NCBI GenBank assembly: GCA_921293015.1
Contig: OV121089.1
Span: forward strand, 38,922,520-38,986,519
DNA length: 64,000 nucleotides
Origin: Phorcus lineatus
Lineage: Eukaryota > Mollusca > Gastropoda > Trochida > Trochidae
Reading direction: 5' to 3'
Numbering within the stretch: position 1 is the first letter of the stretch; each line of letters begins with the position of its first letter. A program made the translations under genes and the position numbers. Under the pieces are notes generated by a model. The model was not told the DNA's origin, ran no database searches, and was given only the letters and a program-made list of their open reading frames with translations. This document shows, piece after piece, positions 38,267 to 49,800 of this stretch.

Positions 38267-39889
38267 GATGGGAGCGACCTCAGAGTTGGCCCAACATGCC
38301 TCTCTGCATGATAAACTACAATGAGGAACGTTTGGTAGAGTTGTCCCCCTTACCTAAGATCAATCATTACCTCCCCAAGATCTTAAATCCGGCCCCTTCC
38401 CTCCCGTTGTAGAGTCCCCTGCAGCTCACTCCGCCCATTCCGCTGTTACCTTGGTGCCTAGTATACACGCGTTATCATTGGATCGACGGTGGTACATCCA
38501 CGAGACAATATTGCAAATTGTAAAACATATTGTCACATCTATACCTAACAGCAACTGCAGTGTGTTTACTCATGATATCATTCCAAGTCTTTGAATAACA
38601 CAATAAATGAACATTTGAAGGAACTCTGCAGGTGAAATAACAAACCTTATTAATACATTGTAGGCTACAGAAAAGATATTTTAACAATGCTCATGTTCAT
38701 TTGAGTTTGTAATATCATACCAATACCGTAATAAAAAAACAGGAGCATGGTTCTTAACTTTAATGAATAGACCAGGCATTTGTTTGACAAATAGTAAACA
38801 ACGTTAATTAACTCTGATGATGCATGCTTGAATTAAGATATTATTGCACCTAGGTTCCAAACTAAATGTGTATATCTTACTGACAGGGTTTAAAACTTAA
38901 ATTTGATTGGTTTATATTAAGTTCTATTCATTATTTGTAACAAATATTCACTTGTGAAAAGGTTTGTTACACTTCTAGTTGTCAGACTTATCAAACGTTA
39001 AGAGAAAGATCTTGTTGAGGTCAATACAGGTTATCTATCTCTAACAATAAAGAGTAAGAAAGTAGTGATAAATAAAGTTCCCCTGATACAACCACCCCAA
39101 GGTAAACACAGTACGATCATTATTTCGGGTACATGCTTATCTTCTTCCTGGTACGTAGCGAAACCAGCCAATCGGCGTCAAGGACACGTGAAGGGCATTT
39201 GGCAGGACTAGGCATGGCTCCAAAGAGATCTCGCTTGCCACGTGCAATTCGTGAACATGACCTAGATTCCCGTAAATCAGTCTGTTACCTACCCCACTCG
39301 GTGCATGTCGGGTAATTTAACAAGATAAAGAACTCTAAGGACTTAAACAGCCAAATCTGTTATCGCAATACCTGACAACCAATTTTCTGAAAAATATAAC
39401 GTGAATAATACGATACACTAAATAACCCATTTAAACTGGCTTCTTGTTGAAAATTATATCAAAATAGGTAAATATGAAATAAATCATATTGTACACATCT
39501 AAAATAAAAAAGATTTTTTAATTACTATATTTATATCAATAGAATTATTTTGTCCTCGATTTTCTTCTTACAGTTTATTTCTATAATTGTTAAATTGATA
39601 CTTGGTCATCTTTCCATAAAAAAATTCATTTGGTATATTAATTCGGAGATATTATAACGAAACTACACCATATTCCAATCCGGTCTATTTGGTGAACCTG
39701 CTTAGCATGAGTTACGTCCCTTCCACTAGTTTCCAGACAAACCTTAACGCGATCCCTCTGGAGTCGGTGGAGCAGTAGACCATACATAAAACTCTGCTAA
39801 ATACACAACTTCCCTTCTTTGCAATGTAACTGTGTGACATTGCAAGAAGTTTAAAGTTGTTGTTTTGAGTAAACTGCAAGATATACAGT
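38267..39889. promoter_or_regulatory. Shared intergenic region between divergent genes A and B
   Basis: The start codons of gene A (38266, minus) and gene B (39890, plus) are 1.6 kb apart and point away from each other, so this block must hold both promoters and 5' untranslated regions unless there are further 5' exons. I see no clear TATA box at a convincing distance. The part next to gene A (38340-38460) is unusually C-rich for this window. An open stretch at 39133-39315 has no recognisable product. Confidence 0.55.
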
Positions 39890-42800
39890 ATGGGGATTAT
39901 AGTTTTTCTCTTGCTTCTCTCCATCTCTGATGTGTTCTGCAGACAGAAGTTCCATCACCGAGCCCGAGGGAAAGACTACGGGTACCTCAGAGACTGGGAA
40001 TTGGACTCCCGGGGCTCTGTCTCCAGGATAGTCAATCTGGATGAATTGGCGGATGTCAGGGTGAGATGTTGTCCAATTGTGTATTTTGAAGATGGTTCAT
40101 TGCAGGTTTTCATTAGGTCAATGGATTTTTAGGCATCGTATTCTTGCAAAATGCGCTGTAATTTATTTATGTTTGGTACAAACTTGGATGTTTCTTTCAT
40201 ATCGTAAATTATGATCTTTTAATAGATATATCATAATTGGATTTCATTTCTAATTTTAAGCCATGGACAGCGTTTGTTAATGTGTTATAGATTCAAATTA
40301 CGGGTATCCTGCCCTACATGTTGCATCTGTCATTTATACATGTTGTTTTTATAATCTATGCCAATCTGTTGTGTTTCCAAACAACTAACGGCATCTGCAT
40401 TACATACTCAATGCTCAATGTTTCTCTCATGACGTTTTATTATGTTCCTAGTATATGTGGATAATTTCATCGAAGGTCTTAACAATTACAGGTTGCCAAA
40501 AATAACAAAGGGGAGTTAATCATAAATTTGCGAGATGTGACCGAGACTTCCGGTTGGCAGCCAGGATGGTTCCTCATCTCATCTCATGTGCGACAGAGGG
40601 ACGGGTCAGGGGTCAAACACGTGTCCCTGGTGAGGAAGATATCACACGTGCATGTTGTCTCCTCGTCAAAGGTTCTGGTCAAGGGAGAAGATGTCAGGTC
40701 TTAATTATTGTCTATTATAGATATTTTCTTACGTTAGTTTAATAATTTGGTTAAAAAGACTGAAATGTCTTGTTTTGAATATTCAATATTGCAATTGTGG
40801 CCCAGTTTCAAAAGGCTATCACGTGTTACGTATCCGTATTAGCTATAAACAAAAACAGGATTTGTCTTTCAAGAGAATTCAAATATTATGTAAGAAAACT
40901 TAACAAAAACGTTAGATATTTCAGCAAAAACGTTAAACAAAATTGGTCATTTAGATGAAATCTAACATTACCCTTTTTAAATAATCGAGAAACCGAGAAA
41001 AGAATGCATTTTGTTTTGGTTTGTATTTTGTAAATTTCACTTCTAGTAAATAAATGTCCCTTCAAGGAAATATTCCTATGCATGTTATTTACCATTGTGA
41101 AGCAGCAGGAACGCTTCAAAACATGAATAATATCATAAATGATGCTATCATGTGCATTAGTTTTACACTTGTTTAATAATACTGCAAAAACTGTAGCACA
41201 AGAGTATCTTAAAGACTGATTAATAGAATATCCTTTGAATAAAAGAATTCCTGTTTAATTGAGTATAAAGTTTTATCTCTTATCACCAAATATAAGGTTA
41301 CATATGAACTGACAATTGCATTTGATTTTGATTGATTTCAGTCCACTTGAGCTGATTAGCGAGGCCCAAGTGCTTCTGAAGTACCCGGGTGCAGGGGACA
41401 ACCATGAACATCATCGTCACAAGCGCTTCGTCTCCGATTTGCTGTCAACGGCGCTCGACAAGATCAACTTCCGGGCAGACAACTCTGATGACATCATCAG
41501 ATTCAATCGGGACGCTTCCGGTCGTACATTGAACGAATACAACATCTACAAGCAGCATGGTCAAGAGGTCAAGGTGTCAAAAGTGGTCAAAGGTCAACAG
41601 GAAAATCTCCCGTCTGAAACTGATTTTCTACTGAAATGCAAGGACTGTTATGAAGAGCGGACGGTCGATCAAACTCTGTATGTCATCAATGTGTTTTTAA
41701 CAATTCAGTGATGATTTATCTAATTTACTCATATATCTATAATGAAAATGATCCTTTTTAAAAGTCAATTCATTCCTTCTTTCTTTTAACGAAAGTCACA
41801 CTCATGTTACCAACAGGCAACTGGATATTGAGAGAAAAAAGAAGGAAGCAAATCTGAAGCTGTTTTCATTACAGGTAACCAACTATTGGTGTCTTTATGA
41901 CCTTTTTTACTTGTAAGCCAATCAAGTTTAGTTGACACACAATATTGTAGATAAATGTTATTTCAAACATCTGATTTCAAGTTTTACTTTCCATTCTTGA
42001 ATGTATCCCACAACCATAAATGCCTTATTTTCTTACACCTATCTCCAGAGGATAATTCACAGATAGCTTGTTTTGAAAGTTAAAACAAAACTACCAAAGG
42101 AGCTAGCATAAAGAAAAGAAATAAATCTTTAGATAACGACTCAAATAACATATTTACCATATTCTATTATTTCATTAAACAATATCTTTAACAACACTAA
42201 CTATTGATTGCTGCTATTCAAAAGATTTATAAACGTCCTGTTCCAAAAGATTTTCAAAAAGGTTGAAATCTTAAAATTTAGTTATCACTTTTACACATAG
42301 AGGTTAATTCAATAATGATTGAACATTCATGTTTCATAATAAAACAGAAAATTGACATTTTCTATCCAGACGGAGATGAATACATCACTCCAGGTCGACT
42401 TCGAGCTGGAGACAAAGTCCGCTGTTGGAATAAAAGAGAAACTGTTGTTAGACTCAAGTTCACCAACGACTCTACGAACTCTGCCTCTCGCTGTGGTGGA
42501 CGAGAAACTGCCTCCCATACAACTAGTTGTTACCTACAACAGAAACGTGTACCTGGAGATCAACGCCACCTCTGACGGCCCGATGAAGTACAAGGGGAAA
42601 TACAGGGTTAATGGAAGCTATGTATCGTGTATGTATGTCTATATAATTAATGAGTAATGTGAAGATGATCCCAATTAAAGAAAAACTTCTTTTTGTACAA
42701 TGTGTATATGACACTAGATGTTACCTTACAAAGTAATTATCAATCTTCATTAAAGCTACCAAATTTCTTCTTTAAAATACATTTATGAAATGAAAATCTT

Positions 42801-43890
42801 TTACTAAGTGGGTTTATAAATTAATAAATAAATAATAATAAATGGACTAAACAACGATTATTTTATATAAGCCTCTCACGAGCGCCAAGGAGAAACCCCT
42901 GTGACGGACGTGACCACGTCAGGTTGGTCAGTCGGGGACAGCACATTCAGTGGACACTCGGACAAGCCCTACAACATATCCTTCAGGCTTTACCAGGAGG
43001 TAATGTACTCAGTTTTATTTGAATATTTACGGTATATTTTGTACGTTAGTTATAAGTTTAAAGTTTAATGTTTAGACTATTTACATAATATTATGTTTAC
43101 TTCCTAAATTGATAAATAGTAGAATATCTTGTGACTTATGTTTAAAAGTAATTTCATCATTCCATTACAGTCACGTATTCTCTTTGTAGGTAACTCTTCA
43201 GGCATCTATTAAGTGGGCAAACCACGACGTTGCTCTTCTGTTCACTCCACCGGAAGTTTCGAGTTTCCTCCCCTTGTTGTATGCACGGACAACTGAGAAC
43301 CCGTTCAAGCGATGTGAGGAAGCAACATTAACTGTTACCGGGGTCTTCAAATACGACAAAGCAGACTTTGTGGCAAAAGCTTTCCACAAAACAATTTGGT
43401 ATAAACTTTTTTCAAAACAAGTCGAAGGCCGTAGGCTAGCAATACAAACAATCCACATTAAATATGTAGAACTAGCAATGTGGGAAAATGTTTCCCAAAA
43501 CGCCCTGTTTATTTTGGGAAGTTTAAAAAGCACTGGTTACTCAAGTGAACAATATAAGCGCCCATTCTCTTCTAAATTGAAGTTTGTTGATGTCATGTCT
43601 ACATCAGGATTTGTCTACAATCCGATGAAAATGGGACAAAAGTTGATTAAGTCTAATGACTAGGATTTCATGGTTTATTCCGAAATGAAATAATTGCTCA
43701 AACATCTACATTTCAGGGACATCTTTTTGAGAAATGAAACAATAGTCAGCAAAAGTCTAGCAGAGGTGAAAGTTTCCCAACGTTGTGGTGCAAACTGCTT
43801 CAGTCATGTGGACCACTCCAGCGATAGCATGGACTCCATATGTGGAACAGAAAATACTAAAATCGTGCGAGGGGATAAAGAATTCGAGAA
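39890..43890 (+). CDS. Gene B, exons 1-8: signal peptide and N-terminal region of unknown family
   Basis: About 514 residues. After the signal peptide come a basic stretch (HHRARG) and a beta-rich part (GELIINLRDVTE, GWFLISSHV). An RHKR|F site at about residue 154 follows. The next exons alternate beta strands and charged turns (LQVDFELETKSAVG, IQLVVTYNRNVYLEI), with a few Cys pairs (LKCKDCYEE, RCGANCFSHVDH). The style recalls secreted sheet proteins such as lipid-transfer relatives, but I could not match a named domain. The exon at 42370 was read in the frame starting TEMNTSLQVDF because it joins both neighbours in phase. Confidence 0.7.
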
Positions 43891-46800
43891 GTAAGTCCGT
43901 ACTCTTCAAAGAAAAATTTCAGTTTCAGAAAGCGCCCTCGTATTTTCTCTAAAAGACACGGACATTTCCCTTCAATGTATAATACAAAGTTGCAAATCTT
44001 TAAGTATAATTCCGCGTGATCATGAAAAGGTAATGACTCTTCCAAAAGTGTTACTTATCCAATCTGTGTTGTGTTACAAACGTCATGACGGGACTGTAAA
44101 GAATCATTCCTTATGCAGGTTTTGTGTCCAGATTTTACTGAACGAGTTTATTATCATAGCTATAACAAAACACTTTTCCATTACAGGTTTACCGTTTTGC
44201 AATTAAAAAGTTCTCAACCCTCACATCTTGATTTGGCTTTATCTAGCATCTGATTGAATACCCCATTGCATCTTTGGTGTTGGAAAGTTATTGTAGCTGT
44301 CAAGAGATAACACAAAAATGCTGATTATTTTCCTTCCCTCATTGTCCGTGGATCAGGGCCAATACGAAGGAAATTTCTTTACATATATCATTTCTCACCC
44401 AACATTAACCTATACGCCAGATTGACCTATATCGGAGGAGACTTCATCCTGTTTCTATCTGAGGAGGCAGATCAGTCATCATGGTGCGGTACGAAGGGAC
44501 GAGCTTGTCATAAATGTACCTGGTTTGATAATGACGACAGCAAAGACGACGCATGCGCAGACCGATTGATGACATCCAGTGCTGCTGAGAGTTTGACGAC
44601 TTTGGGTCGACTCGTATCTGAGGAATGGCCTAAAAGTTAGTCAATATGCTTATTAGCTTATTTTAATGCTATAAACCTGCTATAAATCTATGCGTCAATA
44701 GATATTTTAACGTTGCTACCATTCTTTGAAATCGAAAGCATTTGCGGATGTATCCTCGAATCTAATTGACAATTGATATAATTTAAAATTAGATTTTAAG
44801 CGTTATATGAGGGATTTTGTAGGTCTCAGGGCCAGTTTCAACTCGATGAAGACCATACCAAGCTTATTCTATATATTTTCATTTAAAAAAAGTTACAAGT
44901 GATAAAAAATATTGATTTGATTTGTATGTTCAAGGAAAACTTGTCGTTTTGGAATCATGGGATGAACCAACATCAAAGGATATCGCGGGAAGTCATGGAG
45001 TTACGTCCCTTCATTACTCAGGGGGAGCACTGCAAGTAGGTTTGTCAGCTGAAAATCCTAGCAATTCTTCATCATTGACAATAGACACAGAGAAATCACG
45101 TCTTAGTCGTTTGGCCCAACTAGCCTCGTGTTCTGGTTTCCCTTTTGCTGATGTCACTTCCGGTTACGTACAAATGTGTGTACGGAGTGATCAAGTAGAA
45201 CACAGAAGAATGAGAAGATCAATCGGCGATGAAGAATCAGACGAGTTTGCAAGAGAAGAACTTATGAAAACCCTTACAAATATCGGTATGTTTATGATAA
45301 AGATTCATAATTTACTCAACCACTGATCCTATAACGGACTGTTCTTATTTGCAACGTTTCGATACATCATCCCTGTTTTGACACATTGACAAATATTAAA
45401 CATTTTGGTTGACAAGTTGGTACAAGTTTAAACATGGCAAATTGAATCCTTCTAACCGTTTCCTAGAAGCGTACCTTGAGACTTGGGCTTCATGGGGATG
45501 TTGAAGTTATTTTCAAAGAATCACCCTCAGTTTTCGTAGACTGACAATTAGATGTAAATGAAGTGCTCTAATCACAGGAACTAGTTCGGTACCAATCACG
45601 TGTAAATCACACCACGGAGCGGTGATGTCTGCGCAAACCAGAGATGAAGTCATCAATCCGATTCTTCAAGAACACGACTATCAAAAGGGGTAAGTTGTCG
45701 TATCTCTTCACGGTACCGAATCTATTGGCTTAAGAAGGAAAAAATGACTTCAAAGCCATGGCATAGATAGGTAAAACAAACTGAACAATCTCTTTAATAA
45801 ATTAGAATTCAGATTGGCACAACAAACGATGATATTGGTAAATAGTTAGCCTGTATCGAGGTTTTATGCCATATTTTATTTACATTCAAAAGGTAAATTT
45901 CATTTCATGTTATCTCGGATTTTAACTTTGTTTATTACAGTCTCGTTCAATATATGTTCAATGACGTGGATTTCAAACCGGAAGGATTATCCTACTCGAC
46001 GTGTTACCAGCCAACTCGAAGGTGCAGATCTACATGTGAAGTCTCACACCGCAGAGAACCCTGGGACTGGTGTCAGACACGGGCTATAACTCCGCGAATG
46101 GCGATACGGCTCCGGAGATTGGCAGTCATTGTGAAGAATAAAACCAAAGGTACCGAAAATGGATCTCTTTTTCAGGGAACTGTTTGAATATGCTTGTTTT
46201 GATATTTGGTAAGACGACTTCAATTAAAGTATTGTGCTAGTTAAAATGACAGTTATTTTCAAAAATACAATATGGTAATTATTCGACATATTAGTGAATC
46301 TTGATCGTTAAAATGTTGTCTGGTTTCCATTCGATAATATTCCTTGGACAATGCACAAAACTTATCGTAAGACACATAGATAACTTGAAAGCAACGGTAA
46401 GTTGGGCAAAAAAATTCATTATAAACCGTTTATGCTTTATCAAAGAAATCGAGTTCTCACATGTGCAGCTAGGCTATTATACAGACAATTCTCTTATTTG
46501 AAAAGAAGTTGAACAGATAAAGGAGAAACGACTTTTCTGCAAGAGAATTACAGTCATCTGAAAGATACTGACCAAATGTGATTCGGGTACATGCACTATA
46601 TTAGAAGTTATGATTGATGAGATATTGTGCCCAGATTTGATATTGATGTTTAAGGAGGTAGAGTGTCAGTGACGAAGCCGATATACAACGACCATAGAGG
46701 AACTGTTAAAGGCATCATACGAAACAAGGACTATGAACTCCATGGCAGGTAACATGGTTTAATGTGCAAATTTATTCAGTTTTTGTATTGAATATCACCA

Positions 46801-49800
46801 TATATCGTTCTTATGATATCTAAATATATACTCGTATTTCCCTTAAAACGCAACATGAAACATTTTAATCTTGTTTGATTGATGGTTTACTTTTAAAAAC
46901 ATTTATTCAGTACTGTTTTTATCTAGCTGAAACGTTGTACTTCAAGAATAGTTTATGAGCACGAGAGTATGAGACGGTTACTCCTTAATATCGGGACGGT
47001 TTTATTGATTCGACTCTTTCTTCTTCAAAAAACTGTTCATCTATCTTCATACCCTTTTTCCAGGAAACTCCGTCTGTCGCCATCAAACCCACTCTCGCTA
47101 ACACCAATACAACTTCACGACTTCGCAGCATGCGCTGGATTCGACTTCATGGAGGTTGCCGAGCCTGGGTCAATCGATGTTTATGTCAAACTTCAAAATG
47201 GCTTCCAGACAACAGTTGTTCCTTTTCAGCACTCGACCTTGCTTCCGGTAAAGGTAAAGGACGCCGACTATGAATATCCAACTGATCTGAAAAACGAATC
47301 AAGGAAGACCTTTCTTTTTGACGGGTTTAACACGCACATTCAGCTCTCTCAGCACTTCAAAATATCCAACTTCAAGCATTCCGAGAAGAGATTCTTCCGT
47401 CTGGATCCCGCTCTCGTCGACTGTTTGGAGACCGTGGCTACGGATCTGGAAGATGGGTTTAACATCGTACCTAACTCGGTTTATAGGTACAAGGAAGGTT
47501 CTGTATTCCAAAAGATATAAACCCCTTCATACAGGGGATATAGTTAATTTCGTAACATACAATGTCACTGATAGCCAATGCTGTGTTTATTCGTTTATAA
47601 GTCTCAAAATGAAATTCTGAGTTTACCTTCTTTGGTAAAAGAGCCCGAGAAACAATGGTCTTCGAATGAGATCTTTATTATGATAACCTTTTCAGGGTGT
47701 GTTTAATAAGAAGCTTGCATTCAATATGCCTGATGGCCAGTGTTTCGTTCGTGCATAGGTGCCTAATGAGATAATTGATTACCTTAATTAAAGTCCTATT
47801 CTGCTTTCGGCTGAAACATCTTGTTAACAATGCTCGTTATTGAAATCTCGTATTCTAGCTACAAAAGGGACCAAACAATGTCTGTAAAGTGATTTTATAT
47901 ATATTTTGGTTGTTTTAATTTGACATGTTTTTACTTTTTGACATGTGATATGATTGAATTAGCAATCTACTATAATATATGTGACATCCTTTATGACCAT
48001 TGCTTAAGCATCTTACCATCTGTCGACCTTTAGATCTCACTCCATCAACATGAGAGACGAAGACAAAAGACACCCCGAGGAGAGACTGAGGTTTGAGACA
48101 GGACAAGCCGTCTATCTACAGGCCAGATCTAAAGATCCAAATGCACTTGTTGACCTCGCCCAATACACTCTAAGGCTCTGCACTCCCACCCTTAGACTGC
48201 AGTCACGTGGTCTCGGTATTGGTTGCCATAATGACAAGATATACATCGACATCCGTCCAATGACGTCAGGCGACGTAACTGATATCGCTGATGTGTGGAA
48301 CGTTGATAACCAGCCGCTGTTTGACAGCATAACAAAGGCCCTCAGCGAACTGAAAATGGGTACAGAAATCATATCCTCATACCAATGTGTCAAAATTTCT
48401 AAGACACTAAATACGTGAACTTTGTAGTGGTAGAAATGAAAGTAGTTCATCAACGTATATATTTGCTAGTCTGTATTGATACTGCATATTCGTCATCTTA
48501 TTCTTTTTTGGATCTTCCATAAATATTACAATTTTCATGATTTGAAATCATTCAAAGCCCACTTCAATCTTAAAATCAAGATGTTAAAAGAATGATTTAA
48601 GTTTATGGCTGGAGTTCTGAGAGCTGATGTAGAAATGAAATGGACTACCTTTGAGTCTACCAATATTATATCCTATGCGTAACTGATTTTGTGTGTACGC
48701 AACGAACGAATTGGTGGGAAAGTTTATTCGTTGCATCATTGTAAAACCTTCAGTCATACGGAGCATTGGCTTTAATCATATTTAGACTTTCACTTCTGTA
48801 ACCATAAAATGATAATATAAACGATTAATTCTTAGGTGGTCCCGCAATTTTCCCACTCAACCTTAAGAGGACGTGTAAGGAACCCCGACTGGGCCCTGAC
48901 TTCGCCTACTACTCCTTCAACAGTAAAGGAATTGGGTCTGTATATAACATCTGATACGGATAATGAAAAAAAAAACTCTTACAGAACTGACTTTAACTTC
49001 ACCTGTACAACTTTAGTGATTGTTAATAGCGTCAAACTTCTTCATTAACTGGCACATGTGGCCTTATTTTTTACTACATTCGAGTCAAATTATCAGCACA
49101 TCGGTCGCTTTCTATCTGGAAATTTATTTTATTTGGGAATATGACCTGCTACTGATCTAAGTAAATGAGATATTTGTGGATCATAGTCATGTCGTTACCT
49201 TGAAAAAGTCATAATGAAAACCCAGATGTAGTTTTAATATCAACGAGTAAATTACAAACCGCGCGTGGTTTTAACATAGATTATCTGTATTACAGATTTT
49301 GCTTCCATGACCGTGAGAGTAAGTTCTGCAAGGACACTAAAGAGGAGAGAAAACAAGAAACAGACAAACTTAGGGACCAGTTTATCAAGGTCTCGGGGAC
49401 GACCTTGACACGGGGACAACTTGAGAAGAATCTCCACGCATGCGTGTTTGACAATTGTGGAGGGTGTCCTGGAAAAGGTGAAAACCAAAAAATATTAACT
49501 TTTAAACCAATAATTTGGTCCACAGTTAACCCATAAATATTTTCTGCATAATGACTACCAGCATATGTATATGAGCATTATATTGCGGGCTTTTTCTCTT
49601 CCAAAAATCTTGTTTTAAGTGTGTTAGTGAAATACCCTTGAAGGCGGCGTTAACCTCAAAATCTGCTCTTCTCGGCCATGGTATGACACTGTTTGCGTTA
49701 ATCTTGCCAGAACCATGTATCCCTGCAATCACGCCTTTACAAGAAGATATAAAGAGCTTTACAAACATTTAATTCATTATTATTCAGGATTTGTTAAAGA

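Noticed and set aside
39133..39315. 60-codon open stretch between genes A and B
   Set aside because: No recognisable product; it lies in the presumed promoter region.
42315..42575. Alternative frame through gene B exon 5 (KIDIFYPDGDEY...)
   Set aside because: It cannot be joined in phase to the next exon. The frame TEMNTSLQVDF joins both sides and reads as normal beta-rich protein.
46969..47063. Met-initiated hydrophobic start (MRRLLLNIGTVLLIRLFLL) just upstream of gene B exon 14
   Set aside because: It could be an internal signal peptide and promoter, but it lies in an intron with a clear acceptor (TTTTTCCAG) at its end and nothing else supports a separate start.
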